The notes under the pieces: model-generated | Database searches by the model: none | Seen by the model: the letters and a program-made list of their open reading frames with translations, nothing else | Told to the model about the DNA's origin: nothing | Shown here: one piece after another, positions 17,437 through 26,391 of the stretch | Layout of the letters: the number at the start of each line of letters is the position of its first letter | Numbering within the stretch: the stretch's first letter is position 1 | Assembly (NCBI GenBank): GCA_964397305.1 | Contig: CAYNIP010000010.1 | Span: 54,607 to 118,606, forward strand | Source of the DNA: JAAUTY01 sp964397305 | GTDB lineage: Bacteria; Cyanobacteriota; Cyanobacteriia; Cyanobacteriales; Spirulinaceae | DNA length: 64,000 bases | Direction: 5' to 3' | Translations under genes and position numbers: made by a program

Positions 17437-18513
17437 TTAGCGGAACGGCGGCGAGTAGAGCAGGCCGCCCCGAATCCAGAGATCATTTTGACCCCGTGGC
17501 AGGTTAAACTCCGAGTCCTCCCCCAGGTTCCGAGTGTAGATCTCCCCGTAGTTGCCGACCGCTTCAATGACCTTCACCATGAAGTCATTTTCCAGGCCAA
17601 TGCCGTCCCCGAGGTCGCCTTCCACGCCCAAAAAGCGGCGCACCGTCGGATCTTCACTGGCCAGCATCTCTTCGACCGTGCTCTGGCTAATCCCCAGCTC
17701 TTCAGCTTCGACCAGGCCAAACGTGACCCACTTCACGACATCGAACCAAGCCGAGTCATTATTGATCGTCACCGGGCCCAGGGGTTCCTTCGACATGGTG
17801 ACATCCATCAGTTCATGAGCATCGGGATCCGGCAGCGTGCTGCGGCGGGCAATGAGCTGGGACTTGTCGGAAGTCATGCCTTCACAGCGGCCTTCTGCAT
17901 AGGCCGCGTAGGCTGGGTCGGCCTGCTGGAAGGTGACAATCTCAGCATCCACCCCGGCATCGCGCAGGTTGTCAGTAAGGTTCAATTCCGTCGTCGTACC
18001 GGCTTCGACACAGATGGCCTTGCCCTCAAAATCTGCCAGAGTGCTGATGCCGCTGTCGGTCCGCACCATCATGCCCTGGCCATCGTAGAAGGTGGTGGGG
18101 GCAAATTCGAGGCCGACGGAGGTATCGCGGCTAATCGTCCAGGTTGTGTTCCGGGAGAGCATATCTACTTCCCCGCCGGCCAAGGCCGTAAAGCGCTCCG
18201 TCGAGTCTAGGTTGCGGTACTCTACCGCATCGGCATCGCCCAAGACCGCAGCGGCGACAGCTTTGCAGACATCGACATCCAAGCCGGAATAGTCACCACC
18301 CTCGTCCACAAAACTAAAGCCGGGAATACCGCCATCCACACCACAGATAAGCGTGCCCCGCTGCTTCACCACATCCAGGCGGCTCTCGCTGCTGGCGGCG
18401 CTGCCCTCAGCGCCCTCGCTGCTGCCGTCGCCACTGGGAGGTGCGCTGGCACAAGCCGCCAGTAGTCCGGTTGCAAACCAGGTAGCCAGTAAGACAGAAC
18501 TCCACTTTTGCAT
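17437..18513 (-). CDS. aapJ: Amino-acid ABC transporter substrate-binding lipoprotein (AapJ/NatF-like)
   Basis: A 358-residue solute-binding protein of family 3, first gene of the transporter operon. A lipoprotein signal is clear: hydrophobic segment then LLAAC with Cys21, followed by a Ser/Gly/Glu-rich linker (about 22-45). The binding domain has TLICGVDGGIPGFSFVDE, GLDVDVCKAVAAAVLGD, DMLSRNTTWTISRD, and VEAGTTTELNLTDNLRDAG. These features are characteristic of general L-amino-acid binding proteins (AapJ, NatF). ATG 18513 is preferred over a TTG at 18516. The ~230 bases upstream form the promoter region; I found no perfect GTA-N8-TAC NtcA box there. Confidence 0.9.
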   Translation of the reverse strand: MQKWSSVLLATWFATGLLAACASAPPSGDGSSEGAEGSAASSESRLDVVKQRGTLICGVDGGIPGFSFVDEGGDYSGLDVDVCKAVAAAVLGDADAVEYRNLDSTERFTALAGGEVDMLSRNTTWTISRDTSVGLEFAPTTFYDGQGMMVRTDSGISTLADFEGKAICVEAGTTTELNLTDNLRDAGVDAEIVTFQQADPAYAAYAEGRCEGMTSDKSQLIARRSTLPDPDAHELMDVTMSKEPLGPVTINNDSAWFDVVKWVTFGLVEAEELGISQSTVEEMLASEDPTVRRFLGVEGDLGDGIGLENDFMVKVIEAVGNYGEIYTRNLGEDSEFNLPRGQNDLWIRGGLLYSPPFR

Positions 18514-18746
18514 CAATTTGACACCATAGGAAACAAACTACTCCTTATGGTTAGCGACTCAGGGGCAAGCTTGCGTGTAAATGGCTACAAAATTTGAGCT
18601 TAAGCCTAGGGAAGCGCTCATTGGATGATGGTTTGTAAACAATTCGTCACCGTTTCTTCAGGCCAGCTTTGACATCATGGCCGCCGCGATCGCCAGGAAG
18701 CAGCCCAGGAAAACCGGGAGAGGAGCCCCAGGGGGAGCCAAGTCCC

Positions 18747-18959
18747 TTAGTAGCGCTGGGCGGCGAGGTCGCGGATCAGAGCAGTGCGCGATCGCAGATA
18801 GTCGCTGACCACCTCCACTTCCTGCTGGGCCAGCTCCCGGCGACGGGACAACTGCGACAGCAGCCAGGCAACTAAGCTCGGGTCATCCTGCTTCAACAGA
18901 ATGTTCGCTTGGGTATTTTCGATCAGGTCCCAAACCTGACGCATGATTGTCGGCGTCAT
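18747..18959 (-). CDS. Small conserved-looking helical protein
   Basis: A 70-residue protein from ATG 18959 (MTPTIMRQVWDLIE), predicted helical throughout: WDLIENTQANILLKQDDPSLVAWLLSQL, then a charged helix REL-AQQEVEVVSDYLRSRTALIRDLAAQRY. No motif of known activity is recognised. An upstream ATG at 18989 would add ten basic residues with no better ribosome site. It stands alone between the transporter operon and thiS. The codon use and amino-acid order look like a real gene, but no function can be given. Confidence 0.6.
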   Translation of the reverse strand: MTPTIMRQVWDLIENTQANILLKQDDPSLVAWLLSQLSRRRELAQQEVEVVSDYLRSRTALIRDLAAQRY

Positions 18960-19178
18960 AGGTATTGCTTCGCGTTTGCGAGACTGCATCAGCGGCAGGG
19001 CGGTGTCGGGGCCGAGCTGGCATCGCCGGCAACAGCGAGGTATCCTGACTCGAACAATCTTAAGATTTACTTAAGATTTGTGCCGCCCCCCCTTAAGATA
19101 CCTGATCCCTCCCGATTCAGGCAGGCCTGCAATAACTTGCAACACTCGCTCTCATTTTCCCGCCGCCGACCGTTGCGC

Positions 19179-19394
19179 TCAACCGCCCCCGACAATGGTG
19201 ACGATTTCGAGGCGATCGCCCGCCGCCAGCTGGGTCGTCGCCCAAAATTGACGGTGCAGGATCTCGCCGTTGTACTCAATCGCGATCAGGCGCGGCTCGA
19301 GCTGTTGCTGGGCGAGAAACTCCAGCAGGGGACAGTGGGGCGGGCAAGCGATCCGCTCGCCGTTGAGTTGCACTCGAATTACCGCGTCAGTCAT
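19179..19394 (-). CDS. thiS: Thiamine biosynthesis sulfur carrier protein ThiS
   Basis: Ubiquitin-like sulfur carrier for the thiazole ring of thiamine. The 71-residue product has the beta-grasp pattern (IRVQLNGERIACP, LLEFLAQQ, IAIEYNGEILHRQFWATTQLAAGDRLEIVTIVGGG) and ends in GG plus one extra Gly. It starts inside the end of thiE, overlapping by eight bases, so it is translated with it. Confidence 0.92.
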   Translation of the reverse strand: MTDAVIRVQLNGERIACPPHCPLLEFLAQQQLEPRLIAIEYNGEILHRQFWATTQLAAGDRLEIVTIVGGG

Positions 19395-20421
19395 GGTTCG
19401 CTCGCTTTAACACTGCCGTCAGCTGGTGGGCTACCTGCTGCGGGTCCGCCGCCGCCATCAGGGCCCGGACGACGGCCACGCGGGTGGCTCCTGCCGCGAT
19501 CACCTCGGGGAGATTGTCAGGGCCAAGGCCACCAATGGCGTACCAGGGCAGGGGGCAGTGCTGAGCTGCGTAGCGTACATAGTCCAGGCCCGCGGCCGCC
19601 TTGTCCGGTTTCGTGGGGGTCGCGTAGACAGGGCCGACGCCGACATAATCAGCCCCCTCGGCGATCGCCCGCTGCAACTCCTCCGGGTTCGTAGTAGACT
19701 GCCCCACCAAGCACCGAGGCCCCAGCACCTGCCGGGCTACCGCCATGGGGACATCCTCTTGACCCAGATGGACCCCATCCGCCTGAACCGCCAAGGCCAA
19801 ATCCACGCGATCATTCACCAAGAAGAGAGCCCCGTGCTCATGGCAGAGCTGGCAGAGCTGCCGGGCTTGGGCGAGCTGCTGGCGATCGCCCCCCTGCTTG
19901 TCCCGGTACTGCACCAATCGCAGCCCCCCCCGCAGGGCCGCCGCAACAATCTCCACCAAATTGGGAGCCGGGGACGTGACTAGGTAAAGTTGCGCCTGGG
20001 CCAACTGCTGTAGGCGGGAGCCGTCGAGGAGCCGGCTTTCGAGGGTGTAAACCTGGTAGCGCATCTGCTTACAGGCCTGGGCCATCGCCGGCTGGTCGAG
20101 CTTGCCGTATTCCTCCAGCACCCGCAGGGCCTCCTGGACCCGGCTGAAATTGGCCCGGAGGAGGTGCTCGAGGCTCAGACGTGAGGCTTCGCCAGGGTGG
20201 GAAAGGGTTGTGCCGCGATCGCCCGGCGTATCTCGAGCCGCCCGCAGCTCGTCACGATGCCAGGCCGCGAGTTCCTGGCGCATCTGCTTACAGGCCTGAG
20301 CGTCCTGAGCCTGATTCAGGCCAAAGCGACACCATTCTTCAATCACTCGCAGGCCCTCGCGGGCGCGATCCAAATTGGCGTCCAGAATGCGGTAGATGGC
20401 GGTGGCGTGGTACTCGCCCAT
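19387..20421 (-). CDS. thiE: Thiamine phosphate synthase ThiE with N-terminal ThiD2-like domain
   Basis: Joins HMP-pyrophosphate and thiazole phosphate into thiamine phosphate. The 344-residue product is longer than bacterial ThiE because of an N-terminal helical ThiD2-type domain (about 1-125; IYRILDANLDRAREGLRVIEEWCRF and a second similar segment RANFSRVQEALRVLEEYGK). The ThiE barrel follows: LYLVTSP, VQYRDKQ, LFLVNDRVDLALAVQADGVHLGQED, VGQSTTNPEEL, ADYVGVGPVYATPTKPDK and YAIGGLGPDN. This fusion is the usual cyanobacterial form. The upstream 220 bases have no TPP riboswitch pattern that I could find. It is followed by the overlapping thiS. Confidence 0.93.
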   Translation of the reverse strand: MGEYHATAIYRILDANLDRAREGLRVIEEWCRFGLNQAQDAQACKQMRQELAAWHRDELRAARDTPGDRGTTLSHPGEASRLSLEHLLRANFSRVQEALRVLEEYGKLDQPAMAQACKQMRYQVYTLESRLLDGSRLQQLAQAQLYLVTSPAPNLVEIVAAALRGGLRLVQYRDKQGGDRQQLAQARQLCQLCHEHGALFLVNDRVDLALAVQADGVHLGQEDVPMAVARQVLGPRCLVGQSTTNPEELQRAIAEGADYVGVGPVYATPTKPDKAAAGLDYVRYAAQHCPLPWYAIGGLGPDNLPEVIAAGATRVAVVRALMAAADPQQVAHQLTAVLKRANHD

Positions 20422-20545
20422 AGGAGTAAAGGGAAAAACAAACTAGAGCCAGGGAGGCCAGCCGTAGCGGCGTCCCTAAGATTTTGATCCTAACGGGTAG
20501 GGCTGAATTACGGGTTGCAATCAGTGGATGGATTGAACCGGGCAA

Positions 20546-20580
20546 AACCCAACCGCCCCCAGGAATGATCGCGCGGGGTT
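20546..20580. repeat. Degenerate relative of the 12365-12403 palindrome
   Basis: AACCCAACC, then CCAGGAATGATCGCG, then GGGGTT, in the same order and spacing as the repeat at 12365-12403, but the arms pair imperfectly. It lies in the gap between thiE and fabI. Shared ancestry is inferred from only two copies. Confidence 0.4.
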
Positions 20581-20641
20581 GCCAGCGCCAACTGAACGGA
20601 TCGCTGCGCCCCGGCCGCCGGCATCCCCCGCCAGCCGGGGG

Positions 20642-21418
20642 CTAAACCCCCATGATTTCGTAGCCTGCATCGACATAGATCACCTGGCCGGTAATGCCAC
20701 TGGCGAGGTCACTACAGAGAAAGGCCGCCGTATTGCCCACCTCAAGCTGGGTTACAGTACGGCGGAGGGGGGCCGTTTCCTCCACATGGCGGATCATGTC
20801 CAGGATGCCGCCGATGGCCGAGGAGGCCAGGGTGCGGATCGGGCCCGCCGAGATCGCGTTGACGCGGACATTCTGGGAGCCAAATTCCGCTGCGAGATAG
20901 CGGACACTGGCCTCGAGGGCCGCCTTGGCCACCCCCATAACATTGTAGTTAGGCGTCACCTTAACACTGCCCAGGTAGGTCAAGGTCAAAATCGCGCCGC
21001 CCTCCCGGAGCAGTGGTTTCGCCGCTTGGGCCAGGCGGGGCAGGGAATAGCTGCTGATTTCCAAAGCCAGCTTGAAATTGTCGCGGTTCGTGGCGCTGAA
21101 GTCACCGATCAGGTCGTCCTTGTTGGCGAAGGCGAGGCAGTGAACGAGGATGTCCAGCTGGCCCCACTGGTCGGCAATGGTTTGGAACACCGCGTCGATC
21201 TGGGCATCGTCTTGGACGTTGCAGGGCAGGAAGAGGCTGGGCTGGAGCGGCTCCACGAGTTCCCCCACCTTCTTCTCGAAGCGGCCCTTGTCATCGGGGA
21301 GGAAGGTGACACCGAGATTGGCCCCCGCCTTGTGGAGTTGTTGGGCGATGCCCCAGGCGATGGAGCGGTTGTTGGCGATGCCCGTGACGAGGGCGTTTTT
21401 TCCGGTTAGATCGAGCAC
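20642..21418 (-). CDS. fabI: Enoyl-ACP reductase (NADH), FabI
   Basis: Final reducing step of the type II fatty-acid elongation cycle. A 258-residue short-chain dehydrogenase of the FabI branch: GIANNRSIAWGIA nucleotide-binding loop (13-25), LDILVHCLAF, and the catalytic Tyr148, Tyr158 and Lys165 (YNVMGVAK). RVNAISAGPIRTLASSAIGG and the end DAGYEIMG are typical. The start is GTG 21418, which gives MLDLTGKNALVTGIA, the usual cyanobacterial N terminus and length; a TTG at 21442 would add eight residues. It stands alone, divergent from the reductase gene downstream of its start. Confidence 0.95.
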   Translation of the reverse strand: MLDLTGKNALVTGIANNRSIAWGIAQQLHKAGANLGVTFLPDDKGRFEKKVGELVEPLQPSLFLPCNVQDDAQIDAVFQTIADQWGQLDILVHCLAFANKDDLIGDFSATNRDNFKLALEISSYSLPRLAQAAKPLLREGGAILTLTYLGSVKVTPNYNVMGVAKAALEASVRYLAAEFGSQNVRVNAISAGPIRTLASSAIGGILDMIRHVEETAPLRRTVTQLEVGNTAAFLCSDLASGITGQVIYVDAGYEIMGV

Positions 21419-21579
21419 GATGGGTTTCCGACAGCTAGACAACAGATGAGCAGCGTTAATTCTCTCAGCCTATCAAGGCGGGGGCCCCTGCGGCGCGAAA
21501 GCCAGTTGGGGGGGGCTCCCAGTAGACCGGCTCGGCTCGGCTATCATGGAAGCTTAACAATTCCTCCATGATTGCCTGC

Positions 21580-22506
21580 ATGAGCCGTTTCCGTCGTGCC
21601 TGCCAAGAGCGAGAGTTTTTGATCACTGCCGAAGTGATGCCCCCCAAGGGCGGCGATCCCCGCCATATGTTGGCGATGGCCGAGGGGTTGCGGGGGCGGG
21701 TTCATGCGGTCAATGTGACCGATGGCAGTCGGGCGGTGCTGCGGATGTCGGCCCTGGCGGCGTCGGCTCTACTGCACCAGCGGGGCCTGGAGCCGATTTT
21801 CCAGCTTGCCTGCCGCGATCGCAATGTGATCGGTCTTCAGGCAGACCTGATGGGGGCCCAGGCCCTGGGACTGCGAAATGTCTTGGCCCTGACCGGCGAC
21901 CCGGTGAAGGCGGGGGATCATAAGCAGGCGCGGGCGGTGTTTGAGCTGGAGTCGGTGCGGCTGCTGAAGCTGATCCAGCAGCTCAACTCGGGCTGCGATC
22001 ACAGCCATAAGCCCTTGACCGATGGCTCCCTCGATCTCTTTGCCGGGGCGGCGGTCGATCCGCAACACCCAAGCTGGAGCAGCCTCCAGCGCCGCTTCGA
22101 GCGCAAATTGGCGGCGGGGGCGCAGTTTTTCCAGAGCCAATTGGTGAATGATTTTGACCGCCTTGACAAGTTCATGCACCAGATCGCCGCTGGTTGTGAC
22201 CGGCCGATTCTGGCGGGGATCTTTCTGCTCAAGTCGGCGAAGAATGCGGCCTTTATCAACCGCTGTGTGCCAGGGGTGACGATTCCCCAGGCGATCATTG
22301 ACCGGCTGGCGGCGGCTCCGGACCCGCTTCAGGAAGGGGTGGCGATCGCCGCCGAGCAGATCCAGATGGCCCGCCAGCTCTGCCAGGGTGTTCACGTCAT
22401 GGCCGTGCGCCGCGAAGACCTGATCCCCGAAATTCTGGACCGAGCCGGCCTGGGGCCCTTGGAGCCCACCGCCGCCGGCTCGCCGGTGCTGGACGGCAAT
22501 TTATGA
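21580..22506 (+). CDS. Methylenetetrahydrofolate reductase-like protein (MetF family)
   Basis: FAD-dependent TIM-barrel enzyme expected to reduce 5,10-methylene-THF for methionine synthesis. The 308-residue product has FLITAEVMPPKGGDP, VHAVNVTDGSRAVLRMS, CRDRNVIGLQADLMGAQALG, NVLALTGDPVKAGDH, GAAVDPQHPSW, KLAAGAQFFQSQLVND and ILAGIFLLKSAKNAAFIN, which is the short cyanobacterial and archaeal form of MetF. ATG 21580 (MSRF) fits relatives; ATG 21568 in the same frame is also possible. Related proteins are often called methylenetetrahydrofolate reductase without direct proof of the NAD(P)H partner. Confidence 0.87.
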   Translation: MSRFRRACQEREFLITAEVMPPKGGDPRHMLAMAEGLRGRVHAVNVTDGSRAVLRMSALAASALLHQRGLEPIFQLACRDRNVIGLQADLMGAQALGLRNVLALTGDPVKAGDHKQARAVFELESVRLLKLIQQLNSGCDHSHKPLTDGSLDLFAGAAVDPQHPSWSSLQRRFERKLAAGAQFFQSQLVNDFDRLDKFMHQIAAGCDRPILAGIFLLKSAKNAAFINRCVPGVTIPQAIIDRLAAAPDPLQEGVAIAAEQIQMARQLCQGVHVMAVRREDLIPEILDRAGLGPLEPTAAGSPVLDGNL

Positions 22507-22729
22507 ATTTTTGTAAACAAGAAGCCGCTGCTGCTGACCAGCCTTCAAGGCTCCAGGGCTTGCTACCGCTAGGCGGAGAGGTCTGAGGGCGGGCGATCGC
22601 TGACCTCGCTGCCCGGGCCCCCCAGGCCCCGGCCCCGGGTCAGGAAGTGGGTCGCTTTTCGCTAGGATGGAGAAATGAAGCACGAGCGGCTAACGTCCTG
22701 TTCTCAGAGCCAACTCTAGCGTGTCGTCC

Positions 22730-24745
22730 ATGAACCCTTCGACTTCTGTACTCGCGCAGTTGTTGCAAGCCCTCCCCGACGCGCGGCCGCAAATGTTTTT
22801 CAAAACCTCCCTCACGGCCCTGTCCCACGCTATGGAGGATCAGGTGCTGGCGGGAGAAACCCACCCCCTCGTGATCGCCACCTTCCAGCGAGAGCGCTTC
22901 TACCGCCAGGAGGCCCATCGCTACCAGCGTATTGCCGAAAAGAGCGATCAAGTCTACGTCCTAGCCGCTCCAGAGGCGGACTTCCGCCACCACTCCGGGG
23001 CTTACGAAATGATCGCTTTTGAGCCTGAAGATGCCCTGGCCCAGGAGTGGCACTTGGTCGTGCTGGGGGAGAACTATGCCAACTGCCTGATCTGCCGTGA
23101 GCGCTCCTCCCACCACAGCTCTGCGAGCGAGTTAGCCATGGACTCCAACCGCCGCTTTGAAGGCCTTTGGACCTTTGACCGGAAGGTAACGGTCCAGGCG
23201 GCCACCTTGCTGCTGGCGCGGATTGGCGACTATCGGCCCGAACTGGCCCCGAAGCTGGAGCAGGCTCGGGCTCGCCATCTCGCCCCCCCCACCCGCCGTC
23301 CGAGCCGCCGCCGAGGGGCTCCCCAGGCGGAGACGGGGTTCAACAATCCTGATCCCTTTGTCAGTCGTTTGGTGAGCTACTTGCAGGTGAGTCAGTATAA
23401 GCTGCTCAAGGCCTACCGCTCGATCGCGGCCCAGGAGCAGCGGGAGCGCCTGATTCATCTGATGACCGTGGCGATTCGGCGCTCTCTGAACCCTCAGGAG
23501 GTGCTGGAAATCGCCTGCCGGGAGCTGGGCCAGGTGCTGGGGGCCTGCCGCTGCATCATCTATCGCTGCCGGGAGCAGGAGACCCAGGCGACGATCAGCC
23601 ATGAGTTTCTGAACTCGGCTGTGCCGTCTCTGGCGGGGGAAACCTGGCTGCTGGCAGCCAATCCTCTGTTCCAAGCCATTGTGGGCGATCGCGAGCCCAT
23701 CGCGATCGAAGATGTCACCAACGAGCCGCGCCTGCAAGCGGTGAGCCGTCCGATGCAACGGCGCTTACAAGATGCTGGCATCGTTTCCTGGCTGCTCGTG
23801 CCCGTCTGCTACCAGGATCAACTCCTGGGGATGGTGGAGCTGCACCATTGCGGGCCGACGCTGGAGCGCTGGACCCGGGAGGAGATCGGCTTGGTGGAGG
23901 CGATCGCCACCCAGGTGGGCACGGCCCTGATCCAGGCCGAAGCCTATGCGAATTTGGAAACCCTCACGGAGCAACTGGAGGCCCTCGACCGCACCCGCAC
24001 CAATTTGGTGGCGATTACCGGCCACGAACTCCGCACCCCCCTCTCCACCATTCAAATTTGTCTGGAAAGTCTCGCCAGTGAGCCCGAGATGTCGGCGGAA
24101 CTGCGGCAGGTCATGCTCAATACGGCCCTCACCGATGCGGAGCGTCTGCGGAAACTGGTGCAGGATTTTCTCACCCTCTCCAAGCTGGAGAGCGGCCGGG
24201 TGGACTGGAACCCAGAAGCCCTAGTACTGCGGGAATGTGCAGACCTGAGCCTCAGCAGCATCCAGGCCCGCCAGCGCCAAGCGAACCTGCCCACGATTCG
24301 GGTTCGCATTGATGAACAGTTGCCCCTGGTCCAGGCCGATGGCGAGTGGTTGGTGGAGGTGCTGGCCAAGCTCCTAGACAATGCCTGCAAGTTCACCCCC
24401 CCCAGGGGCACCGTGACCTTGGAAGCCTACCCGGAGAAAACCTACATTGAGGTGGTGGTGGGTGATACGGGGCGCGGCATTGAGCCAAATCGCCTGGAGA
24501 CAGTCTTTGACCTCTTCTATCAGGAAGAGGGAGCCTTGCAACGCACAACCGGCGGCACCGGCCTCGGCCTGGCCATCTGCCGCCAGATCGTGACTCGCTG
24601 GGGGGGACGGATCTGGGCCGAGTCGGCCGGCCGAGAGCAGGGGAGCCGCTTCCATTTCACCATACCGCTGGCGGAAGGGGGAGAACGACCGGCGATCGCC
24701 ACGGCCCCGGCCCGCAGCGCCAAGCGCCGCTCTCAGGCCCGCTGA
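22730..24745 (+). CDS. DICT-domain, GAF-domain sensor histidine kinase
   Basis: A 671-residue soluble histidine kinase. The N-terminal ~210 residues match the DICT sensory domain (SLTALSHAMEDQVLAG, LVIATFQRERFYRQEAHRYQRIA, LYV- and YEMIAF-type strands, EGLWTFDRKV). A GAF domain follows (about 265-405: RRSLNPQEVLEIACRELGQVLGACRCIIYR, LVPVCYQDQLLGMVELHHC). The kinase core has His432 in GHELRTPLSTIQ, then N-box DNACKFTPP, G1 VGDTGRGIE, and G2 GTGLGLAIC. No response regulator is adjacent, and no membrane helix is seen. DICT and GAF suggest a light- or ligand-sensing input, but no chromophore Cys can be assigned. A GTG at 22721 is an alternative start. Confidence 0.87.
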   Translation: MNPSTSVLAQLLQALPDARPQMFFKTSLTALSHAMEDQVLAGETHPLVIATFQRERFYRQEAHRYQRIAEKSDQVYVLAAPEADFRHHSGAYEMIAFEPEDALAQEWHLVVLGENYANCLICRERSSHHSSASELAMDSNRRFEGLWTFDRKVTVQAATLLLARIGDYRPELAPKLEQARARHLAPPTRRPSRRRGAPQAETGFNNPDPFVSRLVSYLQVSQYKLLKAYRSIAAQEQRERLIHLMTVAIRRSLNPQEVLEIACRELGQVLGACRCIIYRCREQETQATISHEFLNSAVPSLAGETWLLAANPLFQAIVGDREPIAIEDVTNEPRLQAVSRPMQRRLQDAGIVSWLLVPVCYQDQLLGMVELHHCGPTLERWTREEIGLVEAIATQVGTALIQAEAYANLETLTEQLEALDRTRTNLVAITGHELRTPLSTIQICLESLASEPEMSAELRQVMLNTALTDAERLRKLVQDFLTLSKLESGRVDWNPEALVLRECADLSLSSIQARQRQANLPTIRVRIDEQLPLVQADGEWLVEVLAKLLDNACKFTPPRGTVTLEAYPEKTYIEVVVGDTGRGIEPNRLETVFDLFYQEEGALQRTTGGTGLGLAICRQIVTRWGGRIWAESAGREQGSRFHFTIPLAEGGERPAIATAPARSAKRRSQAR

Positions 24746-25102
24746 GCCCGTCGCCACGGCCGGAGGTCGCCGCGCACCACAAGCCAAGGGGGGAGCCGAA
24801 AACTGGATTTTGGCTCCAGCTCAACTCCGTCTACTTGCAAACCCCGCTGCCTTGGAAGCACCGTAGTTGCGCTTCAGCGCTCCCCTCCGGTGCTCCGTAG
24901 CCCTCAACCCCGAGAGGCGATCAGAGCGCTGAGGATTTCAGTCCCGGCCTCCATCTCAAGGGGTTTCTGGCAACCAGATTTTGGATCACCTCCCCAGAGC
25001 CCGTAAGGCAGAAGCCAATTGCGCGCTTTAGACCCTGGCAAATTCCAGCCTGTCGATTAGCATAGAGGCAATCCTAACCTGACTGGCTGGGCTCGCGTAG
25101 CG
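24746..25102. other. Intergenic region with a hairpin after the histidine kinase
   Basis: GGAGCC (24792-24797) pairs with GGCTCC (24812-24817), with an inner AAAA/TTTT match and one bulge. No T-run follows, so termination is possible but not clear. The rest (about 300 bases) holds the promoter region of the next gene; no RNA gene or small ORF is visible. Confidence 0.4.
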
Positions 25103-26362
25103 ATGCTTGTTTTCCCTTCCCGTTGGTGGCGCACACTTCTGGCGTTCAGTTTAGCCCTGGTCTTGGCCCTGACCCTGTGGTGGCCACAACCCGCACCGCC
25201 CTCCTCCCTGATCGTGGAGCAGCGGGGAGTCTGGCTCACCAATGTTGCCAGTGGTGTTTTCTATGTGCCCTGGGGGTTGGCGCGGGCCATCCAGCGTTTA
25301 GCCGCTCTGCACTTCAACACCCTCTATCCCGTGGTTTGGAATCGCGGCCTGACCCTACATCCCAGCGCGATCGCCCAGCAGGTCAGCGGCCGGCGGCGGA
25401 TGCCCCTGGTTAGCCTCGCCCACTTGGGCAGCGATGCCCTAGCAACGACGATCCGCCTGGGACATCAACGGGGCTTCCGGGTTCTGCCCTGGTTTGAGTA
25501 CGGGCTGATGGTTCCCAAACACTCCGCGATCGCCCGCCGCCATCCCACCTGGCTCACCCACGGCCGCGCTGGTGAAACCAGTCCCGCTCAGGACAACTGG
25601 GGCCAGGAGTTGGAAGGGCGGTTTTGGTCGGGGCCCTGGCCGGCCGTGGAGCAGGCCTGGTTAAATCCGCTCCACCCAGAAGTGCGGGCCTTTATCAAAG
25701 ACTTGATCCTCGAGGTGGTGGAAACCTACAAGCTGGACGGCCTCCAGCTCGATGACCACTTTGGGCTGCCGGTGGAGCTGGGCTATGATCCCTACACCAT
25801 CGAGCTTTACCAGCGCGAGCACAACGGCCTCAGCCCCCCGGATGACCCCTACGATCCCCAGTGGATGGGGTGGCGGGCTGGCAAGCTAACGGCGCTCATG
25901 CAAGAGATTCACGCCGCGGTCAAGGCGGTGAAACCGAACTGCATCATTTCCCTCTCCCCCAACTCCCAAAGCTACTCCTATCAGCATTACCTGCAAAACT
26001 GGCGGGCTTGGGTCGAGTTGGGCCTCGTCGATGAAGTGGTGGTGCAGGCCTACCGCCTGGAGCGCGATCGCTTCCTCACCGAACTCGAACAACCGGCTGT
26101 AATCGCCGCCCGAGAGCGCGTCCCCGTGAGTATCGGCATCCTCAGCGGCCTGCTCAGCCAGCCGATGCCCATCGGCACGATCCAAGAGCAAGTCAACCTG
26201 GTGCGGGAGCAGGGCTTTGCCGGTGTGTCCTTTTTCTACTGGGAGAGCCTCTGGGGATACGTCGCCCCCGAAGCCCCTGCCGAGCGCCGTCGGGTCTTCC
26301 GGGCCCTGTTCCCAGAACCGGCCCACCCCCCGCAACTCGCCACTACCCCACCGCCAGCGTGA
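25103..26362 (+). CDS. GHL10-type (DUF187) glycoside-hydrolase-like protein
   Basis: A 419-residue protein with a basic start and one hydrophobic signal or anchor helix (about 10-28, LLAFSLALVLALTLWW), so exported or membrane-attached. The rest matches the GHL10 family: RGVWLTNVASGVFY, LHFNTLYPVVWNRG, LGHQRGFRVLPWFEYGLM, WLNPLHPEVRAFIKDLILEVV, YKLDGLQLDDHFGLP, ISLSPNSQSYSYQHYLQNW, VVVQAYRLERD, and GFAGVSFFYWESLW. The TIM-barrel family includes enzymes acting on cell-wall or surface glycans; the substrate here is unknown. Confidence 0.88.
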   Translation: MLVFPSRWWRTLLAFSLALVLALTLWWPQPAPPSSLIVEQRGVWLTNVASGVFYVPWGLARAIQRLAALHFNTLYPVVWNRGLTLHPSAIAQQVSGRRRMPLVSLAHLGSDALATTIRLGHQRGFRVLPWFEYGLMVPKHSAIARRHPTWLTHGRAGETSPAQDNWGQELEGRFWSGPWPAVEQAWLNPLHPEVRAFIKDLILEVVETYKLDGLQLDDHFGLPVELGYDPYTIELYQREHNGLSPPDDPYDPQWMGWRAGKLTALMQEIHAAVKAVKPNCIISLSPNSQSYSYQHYLQNWRAWVELGLVDEVVVQAYRLERDRFLTELEQPAVIAARERVPVSIGILSGLLSQPMPIGTIQEQVNLVREQGFAGVSFFYWESLWGYVAPEAPAERRRVFRALFPEPAHPPQLATTPPPA

Positions 26363-26391
26363 GGCTGCCACCGCTTTCACCCCCTTAACCC

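Noticed and set aside
16156..18210. 684-codon plus-strand ORF opposite the transporter genes
   Set aside because: Antisense to well-supported permease and binding-protein genes; composition (His, Gln, Arg, Pro rich) is that of a shadow frame.
18514..18746. NtcA box before the amino-acid transporter
   Set aside because: The nearest match GTAAATGGCTAC has a six-base spacer instead of eight.
20422..20641. TPP riboswitch before thiE
   Set aside because: The conserved CTGAGA and ACC..GAACCTGATC elements are not present in this leader.
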